Notes under the pieces: model-generated
What the model was told of the DNA's origin: nothing
Seen by the model: the letters and a program-made list of their open reading frames with translations, nothing else
The model's database searches: none
From: Planctomycetota bacterium
GTDB lineage: Bacteria; Planctomycetota; UBA1135; GCA-002686595
Direction of reading: 5' to 3'
Length of the DNA stretch: 52,108 bases
Assembly: GCA_016872795.1 (NCBI GenBank)
Contig: VGYZ01000019.1
Coordinates: forward strand, 1 to 52,108
Part shown: in pieces, positions 18,067 to 25,847 of the stretch
How the letters are laid out: each line of letters starts with the position of its first letter
How positions within the stretch are numbered: the first letter of the stretch is position 1
Position numbers and translations under genes: made by a program

Positions 18067-18870
18067 TCAAGGGAGCGCGAGTCGTTCCGCAGCGGTGAGA
18101 TACAGGGCTATCTCGACCTTGGCGAAGCCCTGCGGCGCGAGCGCGAGCACGAGTTCCTCGTGCAACTCCCGAGCGCGCGCGAGCTCCTGCGCCGAAGTCT
18201 CGAAGCGGGCGACCTGACCGCGATCGCGCACGCGCACCTGCGCGAAACCGAGCGCCTTCACCGCGGCTTCCGCGGCCTCGATCCGTGCAAGGCGCTCACG
18301 CGTCACGGTCGTTCCGATCGGCAGTCTCGATGCGAGGCAAGCTCCAGACGGCTTCTCGGAGACGGCGAGTCCACGCTCGCGGGCGAAGCGCCGCACATCC
18401 TCCTTGGTGAAGCCGGACTGCGAGAGCGGAGCGTGCACATGGAACTCGCGCGCTGCGCGCGCACCCGGACGATCGTCGACGAGGTCGTCCACGATCTCTC
18501 CGAAGGCGAGATGCGCGAAGCCGCGTTCGCGCGCCCAGCACGCCATCGAGCGAAACAGCGTCGACTTGCAGTAGTAGCAGCGATCTCCGGCATTCGCCCG
18601 GTAGCGCGGATCGTCGAGTTCGTCCGTCGCCACGACCACTGGCTCGCAGCCGAGCTGGCGCGCGAAGGCGAGCGCTTGCGCGAGTTCCGCCCGCGCCAGC
18701 GAGGGCGAATCCGCTAGCACGGCGACCGCGCCTTCCCCCAGGGCCTCGCGCGCCGCGCACAAGAGCACGCTCGAGTCCACGCCGCCGGAGTACGCGATCG
18801 CCACATCCCCCAGCGCGCGCAGGGACGCGAGCAGCCGCGCCTCGCGTTCGCGATACGAGTCGGCGCTCAC
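18067..18870 (-). CDS. larE: ATP-dependent sacrificial sulfur transferase LarE
   Basis: The 267-residue product has the PP-loop ATP-pyrophosphatase motif SGGVDSS at 28-34. Family-specific blocks follow: DRCYYCKSTLF, HLAFGEIVDDL, HAPLSQSGFTKEDVR and PSGACLASRLPIGT. LarE adenylates and thiolates the pyridinium dithiocarboxylate precursor of the nickel-pincer cofactor. In sacrificial enzymes a single Cys in the ACL.SR motif donates its sulfur. Here that Cys is present together with the CYYC pair, which resembles the iron-sulfur version described for Thermotoga LarE (family knowledge; assignment tentative). The GTG start at 18870 overlaps the carbonic anhydrase gene's stop by 4 bases. No larB, larC or larA is in the window, so the role may be general sulfur insertion. 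Confidence 0.88.
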   Translation of the reverse strand: MSADSYREREARLLASLRALGDVAIAYSGGVDSSVLLCAAREALGEGAVAVLADSPSLARAELAQALAFARQLGCEPVVVATDELDDPRYRANAGDRCYYCKSTLFRSMACWARERGFAHLAFGEIVDDLVDDRPGARAAREFHVHAPLSQSGFTKEDVRRFARERGLAVSEKPSGACLASRLPIGTTVTRERLARIEAAEAAVKALGFAQVRVRDRGQVARFETSAQELARARELHEELVLALAPQGFAKVEIALYLTAAERLALP

Positions 18871-19370
18871 AGGTAGAGACGGATCTTGTCCACGTAGCCG
18901 TCCGCGCTGGCGCGTATCGCCGCGATGTCGGCGTCCGAGAGCGTGCGAACGATCTTGCCCGGCAGACCGACGACGAGCGAGCGCGGCGGCACCACGAAAC
19001 CCTCCCTCACGACCGCACCGGCCGCGATCAGGGACTCGTCCCCGATCACCGAACCACCGAGCAGGATCGCGCCCATCCCGATCAGGCAGCGGTCGCCGAT
19101 GCGAGCACCGTGGAGCACGACGCGATGCCCGATCGTGCACTCCGAGCCGATCACATTCGGAACGCCCGTGTCGGCGTGGATCATCGTGAGGTCCTGCACA
19201 TTCGTGCGGCGACCGATCGTGAGCGGGGCATCGTCGCCGCGCAGCACGCAGCCGAACCACACGCCGACATCTTCGCCCAGGGTGACATCCCCCGCGACGA
19301 TCGCGTTGGACGCGACGAAAGCGCCGCCCTCGACGGCGCGGAACAGTCCTTGGCGCGGAAAGTGGGTCAT
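18867..19370 (-). CDS. Gamma-class carbonic anhydrase-like hexapeptide protein
   Basis: The 167-residue product is a left-handed beta-helix protein of the YrdA/PaaY type. Its hexapeptide repeats include IVAGDVTLGEDVGVWFGC and VVLHGARIGDRCLIGMGA. The three histidines expected to bind zinc are visible in MIHAD and IGHRVVLHG. The C-terminal helix DADIAAIRASADGYV is typical. Catalytic activity as an anhydrase is not guaranteed in this subfamily. ATG at 19370 is chosen because the homology begins at MTHFPRQG; an upstream in-frame ATG would add Arg/Ala residues from the CPBP gene. It lies 8 bases after the CPBP gene and is coupled to larE. Confidence 0.9.
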   Translation of the reverse strand: MTHFPRQGLFRAVEGGAFVASNAIVAGDVTLGEDVGVWFGCVLRGDDAPLTIGRRTNVQDLTMIHADTGVPNVIGSECTIGHRVVLHGARIGDRCLIGMGAILLGGSVIGDESLIAAGAVVREGFVVPPRSLVVGLPGKIVRTLSDADIAAIRASADGYVDKIRLYL

Positions 19371-19378
19371 GGTTGGGT

Positions 19379-20227
19379 TCAGCCCTCGAGCATGCGCCGC
19401 GCCCAGTCGCTGCCGAGCACGAGCGAGATCGTGATGCCATTGTGCAGCGCGTGCACGAGCCAAGCCGCCGCGATGCGCTGGGTGCGCAGCATGACCATGC
19501 CGAGCAACAGCGCGAGCACGAAGATCGGCAGGAAGGCGACGAGGTTCCCATGCATCGCGGCGAACAGCAAGGCCGTGGCGAGCACGCCGAGCCGGTCACC
19601 GAGGTTCTGCACCAGCAAGGGCTGCAAGAATCCGCGGAAGAAGAGCTCTTCGCACAGCGGGATCAACGCCACGGCGAGCAGTGCGAAGATCCAGCACTCC
19701 GCACCTTGGAGCTCGAGCACGAGCTTGAGCATATCCTGCGGCGGAGCGTCGACGCCGAGCGCCTTCCAGCTCCAAGCCGAGAGCAGCATCGCACCGACGA
19801 TCGAGGGCAGGCCGAGCCCATAGGCGAGCACGCCCACTCCGAGCGAGCGCACATTGGATCCGCTGCGCAGGCCCAGTGAGGCGATCCCGTCGGGATCGAG
19901 TCGCCGCGCGAAGGCCAGACACAAAGCGACGGTGGCGACCTGCAGGCCCGCGCCGAACAGGACCGGTACGAGGCCGTCGGAGCGCTCCACCCCCACGGCT
20001 TCGAGCGCCGCGCCGCCCAAGATCGTCAGCGCGAAGTACGTGAAGATCGCGAGGCCCACATGGAAGAAACCCCAGCGCGCGAAGAACACATTGCGATCGG
20101 GCACGAGCCGCTGCGCGAGTGCGCGTCCGAGCGGAAACAACGCGATCGACGCGAACACGAGCACGAGCCCGACCACCGCGCCCGCGGTCGTGGGCTCGAA
20201 CTCCCCAAGCTGTGCCTGCGGCTCCAT
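19379..20227 (-). CDS. CPBP family intramembrane glutamic endopeptidase
   Basis: The 282-residue product has about eight hydrophobic segments. The CPBP (Rce1-like) motifs are all present in order: EELFFRGFL (motif 1, E-E-x-x-x-R), FAAMHG (motif 2, F-x-x-x-H) and HALHNG (motif 3, H-x-x-x-N/D). These residues form the intramembrane active site. ATG 20227 is preferred over an upstream ATG because the extension lies inside thiG. Spacing is 8 bases to thiG upstream and 8 to the carbonic anhydrase gene downstream, so it is part of the operon although functionally unrelated to thiamine. Substrates in bacteria are mostly unknown. Confidence 0.88.
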   Translation of the reverse strand: MEPQAQLGEFEPTTAGAVVGLVLVFASIALFPLGRALAQRLVPDRNVFFARWGFFHVGLAIFTYFALTILGGAALEAVGVERSDGLVPVLFGAGLQVATVALCLAFARRLDPDGIASLGLRSGSNVRSLGVGVLAYGLGLPSIVGAMLLSAWSWKALGVDAPPQDMLKLVLELQGAECWIFALLAVALIPLCEELFFRGFLQPLLVQNLGDRLGVLATALLFAAMHGNLVAFLPIFVLALLLGMVMLRTQRIAAAWLVHALHNGITISLVLGSDWARRMLEG

Positions 20228-20235
20228 GGGGCTAG

Positions 20236-21039
20236 CTAGTTGCGCACACCGATGACACCCTCGAGCGGCGAAGACGCATTGGCGTACAGGCGGCGCTCGA
20301 TGCGTCCGGCGAGGTGGGCATTGCGTCCGGCGCGACACGCATCGCGCATGGCAGCCGCCATCCGCAGCGGTTCGCGCGCGCCAGCGATCGCGCTGTTGAG
20401 GAGCACGCCCGCCACGCCGAGCTCCATCGCCAGCGCGACATCCGACGCCGTGCCGACCCCGGCATCGACGATCACCGGCACGCGCACCAGTTCCATCAGG
20501 ATCCGGATCGCATGGGGGTTGAGCACGCCGAGCCCTGAGCCGATCGGGGAGCCCGCCGGCATCACGCTGACGGCGCCGAGCTCGGCCAGGTGCACGCCCA
20601 GACGCGGATCATCCGAGCAGTACACGAGCACATCGAAGCCCTGTCGGACGAGCTCGCGGGTCGCTTCGAGCGTTCCGACGGGGTCGGGCAGCAGGGTCTT
20701 GGGATCTCCGAGCACCTCGAGCTTTACGAGTGGCGTGTCGAGCAGCTCGCGTGCGAGCTCCGCCGTGCGAATCGCCGTCGAGGCATCGAAACACCCCGCC
20801 GTGTTCGGCAGGATCACATACTTCGAGCGATCGATGCAGTCGAGCAGCGATGGACCGGCGCTACGATCGAGATTCACGCGCCGCACGGCGACGGTCACGC
20901 AGTCCGTGCCGCTCACCTCGAGAGCTTCGCGCGTCTGCTCGAAGCTCCGGTACTTGCCGGTGCCGACGAGCAGCCGCGAGCGCAGCGTCGTGCGCCCGAG
21001 CACCAGCGGCTCGTCCCGCTCCCAAGCCTGCCCCGCCAT
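20236..21039 (-). CDS. thiG: Thiazole synthase ThiG
   Basis: The 267-residue TIM-barrel protein is full length. It forms the thiazole phosphate of thiamine from deoxyxylulose 5-phosphate, dehydroglycine and ThiS thiocarboxylate. Visible family signatures are [43 protein letters not shown] (the Schiff-base lysine is K106), [12 protein letters not shown] and [20 protein letters not shown], which binds the phosphate. The start lies 3 bases after the thiS stop, giving the common thiS-thiG pairing. No thiO, thiH or thiF is in the window, and no TPP riboswitch consensus was found upstream of thiS. Confidence 0.96.
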   Translation of the reverse strand: MAGQAWERDEPLVLGRTTLRSRLLVGTGKYRSFEQTREALEVSGTDCVTVAVRRVNLDRSAGPSLLDCIDRSKYVILPNTAGCFDASTAIRTAELARELLDTPLVKLEVLGDPKTLLPDPVGTLEATRELVRQGFDVLVYCSDDPRLGVHLAELGAVSVMPAGSPIGSGLGVLNPHAIRILMELVRVPVIVDAGVGTASDVALAMELGVAGVLLNSAIAGAREPLRMAAAMRDACRAGRNAHLAGRIERRLYANASSPLEGVIGVRN

Positions 21040-21042
21040 TGC

Positions 21043-21249
21043 CTAGCCTCCACCCACGAGGGTCACGACCTCCAGCGCGTCATCGGCCGCGAGCACGGTC
21101 TGTGCGTGCAGCGCACGCCGCACGATCCGCCCGTTGCGCTCGACCGCGACGAGCTCGGGCCGCAGCCCGAGCTCGAGCACGAGCTGCGCCAGCGTGCAGC
21201 CCTCGCGCACCGCGCGCGCGGCTCCGTTGACGCGAATCTCGATCTCCAT
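21043..21249 (-). CDS. thiS: Sulfur carrier protein ThiS
   Basis: The 68-residue protein has the ubiquitin-like ThiS pattern. It begins MEIEIRVNG, contains TLAQLVLELGLRPELVAVERNG, and ends LEVVTLVGGG with the C-terminal Gly-Gly that is adenylated and thiocarboxylated. It donates sulfur to ThiG, encoded 3 bases downstream. ATG 21249 is the natural start; the frame remains open upstream only because it overlaps the degenerate methyltransferase remnant. Confidence 0.95.
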   Translation of the reverse strand: MEIEIRVNGAARAVREGCTLAQLVLELGLRPELVAVERNGRIVRRALHAQTVLAADDALEVVTLVGGG

Positions 21250-21289
21250 CGTTCGCCCTCGCGAGCGGGCAGGATAGCGGGCTCCCGCG

Positions 21290-22240
21290 CGCGCCTCAAC
21301 CCGCGCTCTGCCACGCGCAGGAACGCGCACTTGAGGTAGATCCACTCCGGCAGCACGAGCAACGCCGCGTGATCGCTCTAGGCCCCGAGCAGCTCCTCGA
21401 GGTACACGGCGCGCCCCAAGAGGTGCGCCGCCGGCGACAGCACGGCGAGCAAGAGCTCCGACCTCATGGCGTGGGAACACGAGGCGCTGACCATGTGGCC
21501 GCCGGGCTCGACCAGCCGCAGCGCACGCAGGTTGAGCTCGCGATAGCCGCACGGATGGCGAACAAGCCGTCGAAGCAGAACATGTCGAGTATCGCGCGGC
21601 CGCGCGCGAGTCTGGCGCCAGGCATGCGATTGGCGCGCTGGTCGAGTTGGTGCCCCGTCTTGTGCCCGTGGAGCAGGTCGACCTCGCACACGAGCCCCTC
21701 CTCGTGCACTTCGAGCGACGAAGGCAAGCTGCCACGCAGCATCGCGACGCGCTTCTCGAGTCCTCGAGTCGCCGCACGCTCGCGTCCGAGCGATCGACGA
21801 TCGCGACCGGCTCGCCCACGAACTCCGCGACGGCACCCGCGAACAGCGACACGAGACGATCGGAGCCCTGCCAGCCGCTCTCGAGAGACCTACACGAGCG
21901 CGTGGTGATCGATGACGAGGCCGGGCACGAGGTCGGCATCGCCCGCGGGCAGGCGACAAGCGCCGCGCGGATCGAACAGCCCCATGCGACGCCGCGCGGC
22001 GATCGCGCGCGCGTGCTGACGCTTCCAAAACGCAGCATCCGGCTGCTCATCGGCGCGCGAGAAGAGCGGCACGCGGATCTTCGGCTCGGAGCTGTACAGG
22101 CTCCAACCCAGCCGCTCCCCCTGCGGCGACTCGATCGCCACGACGCCCCCCGCTCGACCTCGGTCGACACGACATCGTCCGCGAAGATCCACGGAGGACC
22201 AACTTCGAGACGGCGCCTGCCGCGCCGCTCAAGCGCACCT
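21290..22240 (-). pseudogene. Remnant of RlmI-like class I rRNA methyltransferase
   Basis: No long frame spans this stretch, yet pieces of one protein can be followed in order through alternating minus-strand frames. PPWIFADDVVSTEVERG (about 22150-22203) is the PUA-type N-terminus. VVAIESPQGERLGWSLYSSE to DADLVPGLVIDH follows (about 21895-22170). VGEPVAIVDRSDASVRRLE lies at about 21765-21830. EVHEEGLVCEVDLLHGHKTG and LDQRANR, then ILDMFCFDG, lie at about 21550-21710. ELNLRALRLVEPGGHMVSAS lies at about 21450-21545, and LPEWIYLKCAFLRV at about 21310-21360. These match the order of 23S rRNA m5C1962 methyltransferase RlmI. At least four frame changes are needed. The region between FDGLFAI and GYRELN, which should hold the SAM-site and D-P-P motif, is missing (some 80 residues judged against E. 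coli RlmI from memory). It is non-functional. It sits in the operon between the HEAT/TPR gene and thiS. Confidence 0.85.
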
Positions 22241-22252
22241 ACGACACCGTCC

Positions 22253-24673
22253 TCACTCCTGTTTTCCCTCGCTGGGTCGCACGGCCGGCTTCACCAGCGC
22301 TTCAAAGCGCGGGTCGCCCCGCAGCGACTCGAGATCGGGATCGCCCGCGGCCCAAGTGCGCTGGCGCTCGCGCGCGCCCTCTTGCGTGCGCACCTCGGCA
22401 AAGTCGCGCGCGAGGTAGTCGAGCGCGAGTTCGCGCTCCCCGAGCAACGCCCAGGTGCAAGCCAAGTTGTAGTAGCCCGCCGGCGTCACGCGCAGCTCCG
22501 CGAGCAGAGCGCGCGCTTGCGTCGCTTGACCGGCGCGTGCGCGATAGCAGGCGAGCAGCACCTTCATGAAATCGCTTTGATCGAGCTCGTAAGCGCGCTC
22601 GAAGTACTCGAGCGCCTTGGCCGAAGAGCGCAGCTTCACATTGGCGTTGACCGCAAGGCTCGTGAGCATCCCGGCGCGCTGCACGCGCACCAGCCGCGCG
22701 CCCGACATGTCATCGCGCTGCTCCACCTCGCGCGCCGCTCCATCGAGTCGCTCGAGCGCGCGCTGGAAGACCAGCTCCGCCTCGGTGCCACGCTCGAGAT
22801 CCATGAGCGCGCTGCCCTGCGCGGACTCGGCCGCCGCGAGGTAGCGCGCGAGGTCGAGCTCGCCCAGCGTGCCGCGCAGCGCCTCGAAGTCGAGGGCCGC
22901 GCGCTCGGCGATGCGCCGCCCCGTCTCCGCGCGACCCTGTTCCAGCGCGCGCTCCGCGTACTGCAGGCCCGCGCGCGACACGCCCCGCTGTCGCAGTAGC
23001 GCCGCGTCGCCCTCCTCCGCCTCGCGCTCGAACATGCGCAGCACCTGCGAGCGCAGCACATCGAGATCGAAGAGCCGCGTCGGGTCGCGCGCGATCGCCG
23101 CACGATCGAGCCGCTCGGTCTCGCGGTCGATCCACGAAAGCGCCGACTCGCGGCGGGCAGCCTGGATCTCCACGAGCAGCTTCTTGCGCGCAGGATCCGC
23201 GAGCGGTTGCGCCAGCCGCGGCTCGAGCTCGGGATACTGCTCGAAGCCGGGCAAACCAGCGCCGCAGGTCGATGCCAAGGCGCGGCAGAAGTCGAGCTCG
23301 AGCTCGAGCGCGCGCTTCCCGAGCGCGTCACCGCCGAGGACCAGCGCTGCCGGGCCGAGCGGATGCTGCAAGAGCTCGTCGTGCGAGAGCGACATGTTCC
23401 AGGACACGCGCGAGAGCTCGAGCTGGACCTCGAGCAGCGCGAGATCCGCAGCGCGCGCGAGCTCGAGCACCGCGAGCGAGCCCGGACGCGCGCCGGACTG
23501 GAGCGCGACGAGCGTGCGCCACAGCGGCACGAGAGCGGAGAGCAACAAGTCGTCCGTGCGCTGCGCGTCGAAGTCGTCGCGATCGTCGCGTCCGCGCAGA
23601 TCCCAGCGCTCGCGGCGCAACGCGACCAGTGCTTCCTCGGCCTCCGCGAGCGGATCCTGACACTCGGCGCCGCGACCGAGCGCGACCAGCGCGGCGACCG
23701 AGAAGAGCTGCGCTCGCGCGCGCAGCGTGCGCGAGAGCGGATCGTTGCTGAGCGGCGAGCGAGCGGCGAGAGCCCGCGCGAGCCCCAGCGCGGTCTCCGC
23801 TCCCCCGCTGCGGCCGAGCTCGAGTGCGATGCGCCGCGATGCGAGCGCGCCGTCGTCGAGTCCGCTCGCGGCGAGCGCTCCGAGCAGTGCCGCCGCGCGC
23901 GCATGCTCCCCGAGCACCTCGCAGCGCTCGACGAAGCGCTCGAGCGCCACGCCCGCCGCGACGCGGACGCTGGCCTCTGGGTGCCGCGCGGCGAGCAGGA
24001 ACACGGCGCGGTCGGCAGCAGTGGCGCCGCCGGCGGGTACATCCGCGAGCGCGCCACCGGCGGCGCGCACGATCTCCGCGAGCGCCAGACCTCGCAGCTC
24101 CCGCAGCCCGCCACCCGCCGCTTGCGTCGCGAGCTCGCACACGACATCGCGCGCGCGGCCGTGCCCCGCGAGCCGCAACGCCAAAGCGCGCTGCTCGTCT
24201 CCGACCGCGGCGCGTACGCAACGCGCGAGCGAGCGAGCCGCGTGGTTGTCATCGATGCGCTCGAGCGCGGTGAGTGCCGCCTCGCGCACCGCGCCCTCGC
24301 TCGCGCCTCGCGCCACGCTCTCCAGAGCCGCACAGCGCTCCCCAGCGAGCTCACGCCCCAGCCGCGGAGCGCCCAGCCAGGCGCACAGGTTCTCGCGCAC
24401 GCACGCATCCGGGTCGTTCAGCAGCGCGATCGCGGGCGCAATCGCATCGGCGTCGCCGACTTGCCGCGCGAGCGCACTGCGCGCGCGACGCGCTTCGAGC
24501 GCCTGAGCGCCGAAGTCGGAGGCGAGCGCCGCGAGCGCCGCCCTCGCTCCCGAGCGTGCCAGCTCGGAGAGCACGACATCCGCCTGCGCTCCGCGCGCAG
24601 CATCGAGCCGTGCAAGCTCCGCGTGCACATCCTGCGGCGCGAGCACGAGCATCAACCAAGCGAGCGCGCTCAT
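22253..24673 (-). CDS. HEAT-repeat and TPR-containing protein, probably exported
   Basis: The 806-residue product starts at ATG 24673, overlapping the regulator gene's stop (ATGA). The N-terminus MSALAWLMLVLAPQDVHA could be a short signal peptide. Residues 20-310 are HEAT-like helical repeats (for example REAALTALERIDDNHAARSL). A long Leu/Ala/Glu-rich middle follows. Residues 590-790 read as TPRs, ending AGYYNLACTWALLGERELAL and DPDLESLRGDPRFEALV, a tail common at the end of TPR domains. No enzyme motif is visible. Its tight coupling to an enhancer-binding regulator suggests a functional partner, perhaps as a signal-sensing or scaffolding protein (inference). Confidence 0.75.
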   Translation of the reverse strand: MSALAWLMLVLAPQDVHAELARLDAARGAQADVVLSELARSGARAALAALASDFGAQALEARRARSALARQVGDADAIAPAIALLNDPDACVRENLCAWLGAPRLGRELAGERCAALESVARGASEGAVREAALTALERIDDNHAARSLARCVRAAVGDEQRALALRLAGHGRARDVVCELATQAAGGGLRELRGLALAEIVRAAGGALADVPAGGATAADRAVFLLAARHPEASVRVAAGVALERFVERCEVLGEHARAAALLGALAASGLDDGALASRRIALELGRSGGAETALGLARALAARSPLSNDPLSRTLRARAQLFSVAALVALGRGAECQDPLAEAEEALVALRRERWDLRGRDDRDDFDAQRTDDLLLSALVPLWRTLVALQSGARPGSLAVLELARAADLALLEVQLELSRVSWNMSLSHDELLQHPLGPAALVLGGDALGKRALELELDFCRALASTCGAGLPGFEQYPELEPRLAQPLADPARKKLLVEIQAARRESALSWIDRETERLDRAAIARDPTRLFDLDVLRSQVLRMFEREAEEGDAALLRQRGVSRAGLQYAERALEQGRAETGRRIAERAALDFEALRGTLGELDLARYLAAAESAQGSALMDLERGTEAELVFQRALERLDGAAREVEQRDDMSGARLVRVQRAGMLTSLAVNANVKLRSSAKALEYFERAYELDQSDFMKVLLACYRARAGQATQARALLAELRVTPAGYYNLACTWALLGERELALDYLARDFAEVRTQEGARERQRTWAAGDPDLESLRGDPRFEALVKPAVRPSEGKQE

Positions 24674-25635
24674 CGAAGCTCGCCCCCGCGCTTGCGCCGC
24701 TCGATGCGGCACTCGAGCGCACGCCTCGAGAGCCCGAGTTGCCGCGCCGCGGCAGCGACATTGCCTCGCTGCTCGCGGAGCGCGGCTTGGATGAGCGCGG
24801 ACTCGAGCGCGTCCAGCGTGAGTCCCTGCGCGAGCGTGCGCTGCGCCAGCTCCTCGGCACGCCCAGCGGTTTCTTCCGACAAGAACTCGAACTCGCTCGC
24901 CTCGATCGCTCCGCGCTCCACTCCGCCGAGCGCGAGCACGCGCGCCACGGCGTTCTCGAGCTCGCGCACATTGCCGGGCCAAGGATGCGCGCACAGTCGC
25001 TCCGCCGCGGAGTTCGACAGCGTGCGAGGCGATCCGGCGCGCGCGAGCAGCGCGCTCGCGAGCGGCACGATGTCCTCGAGGCGCGCGCGCAGCGGCGGCA
25101 GCACGATCTCGAGCACGGCGATGCGCCAGTACAGGTCGCTGCGCAGCGCGCCGGAGTGGACGCTCGCACGCAGGTCGCGCGACGAAGTCGCGATGACGCG
25201 CACATCGATCTTGACGGGTCGCTCCGCGCCGAGCGGCTCGACCTCACCTTCCTGCAAGACGCGCAGCAGCTTGCCCTGCAGCTCGAGCGGCAGGTGATCG
25301 AGGTCTTCGAGCACGAGCGTGCCGCCGTGGGCCTGACGGAAGCGACCGAGCCGCGCTCGGCCCGCTCCCGTGAACGCTCCCTCCTCGTGCCCGAACAGCT
25401 CGGCTTCGATCAGGGTCGGCGCGAGCGCCGCGAGGCTGGTGGCGACGAACGCCCCCCCAGAACGGGGGCCGAGCCGGTGCAAGGCGGCCGCCAGCGCGCT
25501 CTTTCCCGAGCCCCCCTCCCCGACCACCACGGCCGGGGCCGAGGACAGGGCGGCCTTGCGCACGAGGGCCTCTAGGGCCCGCACCGGGGGGCTCGAGCCG
25601 GAAAGCAGCAGTCCGAGGGGCGGTCCAAAGTCCAT
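24670..25635 (-). CDS. Sigma-54 interacting transcriptional regulator (AAA+ with Fis HTH, no receiver)
   Basis: The 321-residue product consists of the AAA+ core and a DNA-binding domain only. Walker A is GEGGSGKSAL. The sigma-54 contact loop GAFTGA is intact in HEEGAFTGAGRARLGRF. The R-finger region reads RSDLYWRIAVLEIVLPPLR, then HPWPGNVRELENAV, and a C-terminal Fis-type helix-turn-helix (GNVAAAARQLGLSRRALECRI). At the Walker B position the usual D-E pair is reversed: TLVLEDLDHL. ATG 25635 is used since the upstream extension covers the nusA promoter region and has no homology. There is no receiver, GAF or PAS domain, so activity would be controlled in trans or be constitutive (inference). 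It is divergent from nusA and coupled to the HEAT/TPR gene. Confidence 0.88.
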   Translation of the reverse strand: MDFGPPLGLLLSGSSPPVRALEALVRKAALSSAPAVVVGEGGSGKSALAAALHRLGPRSGGAFVATSLAALAPTLIEAELFGHEEGAFTGAGRARLGRFRQAHGGTLVLEDLDHLPLELQGKLLRVLQEGEVEPLGAERPVKIDVRVIATSSRDLRASVHSGALRSDLYWRIAVLEIVLPPLRARLEDIVPLASALLARAGSPRTLSNSAAERLCAHPWPGNVRELENAVARVLALGGVERGAIEASEFEFLSEETAGRAEELAQRTLAQGLTLDALESALIQAALREQRGNVAAAARQLGLSRRALECRIERRKRGGELR

Positions 25636-25847
25636 TTCGTCCAAGAAGATACGCGACCGGAGGCAGGTCGCGGTTGACGGGAGACGGGTCGAGATCCCAA
25701 ACTGGTCGCCCTTCGAGCTTCCGACTGGGATCGTCCTGGCGGGGGCGCGCTGCCCTGGTGCGCGGGTTCGCCCGCACTCCGGTCCCAACTCCGAGCTGCG
25801 CGGTCCCGCCGCGCGTTCCAGGCCGCACCCCGAACCCCGCCACCACC
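25636..25847. promoter_or_regulatory. Divergent intergenic region between regulator gene and nusA
   Basis: This 212-base gap must hold promoters for both directions. On the plus strand TTGACG (25674-25679) could be a -35 element, but only a poor -10 candidate (CAAACT, 25698-25703) lies 18 bases on. A 7-bp inverted repeat, GATCCCA at 25693-25699 and TGGGATC at 25726-25732, lies in what would be the nusA leader and could form a stem-loop. No sigma-54 GG-N10-GC element was identified with confidence. The 50 bases before nusA are C-rich with no clear Shine-Dalgarno. Confidence 0.3.

Noticed and set aside
21250..21330. TPP riboswitch upstream of thiS
   Set aside because: None of the conserved TPP-aptamer blocks was found; the region is the tail of the degenerate methyltransferase gene.
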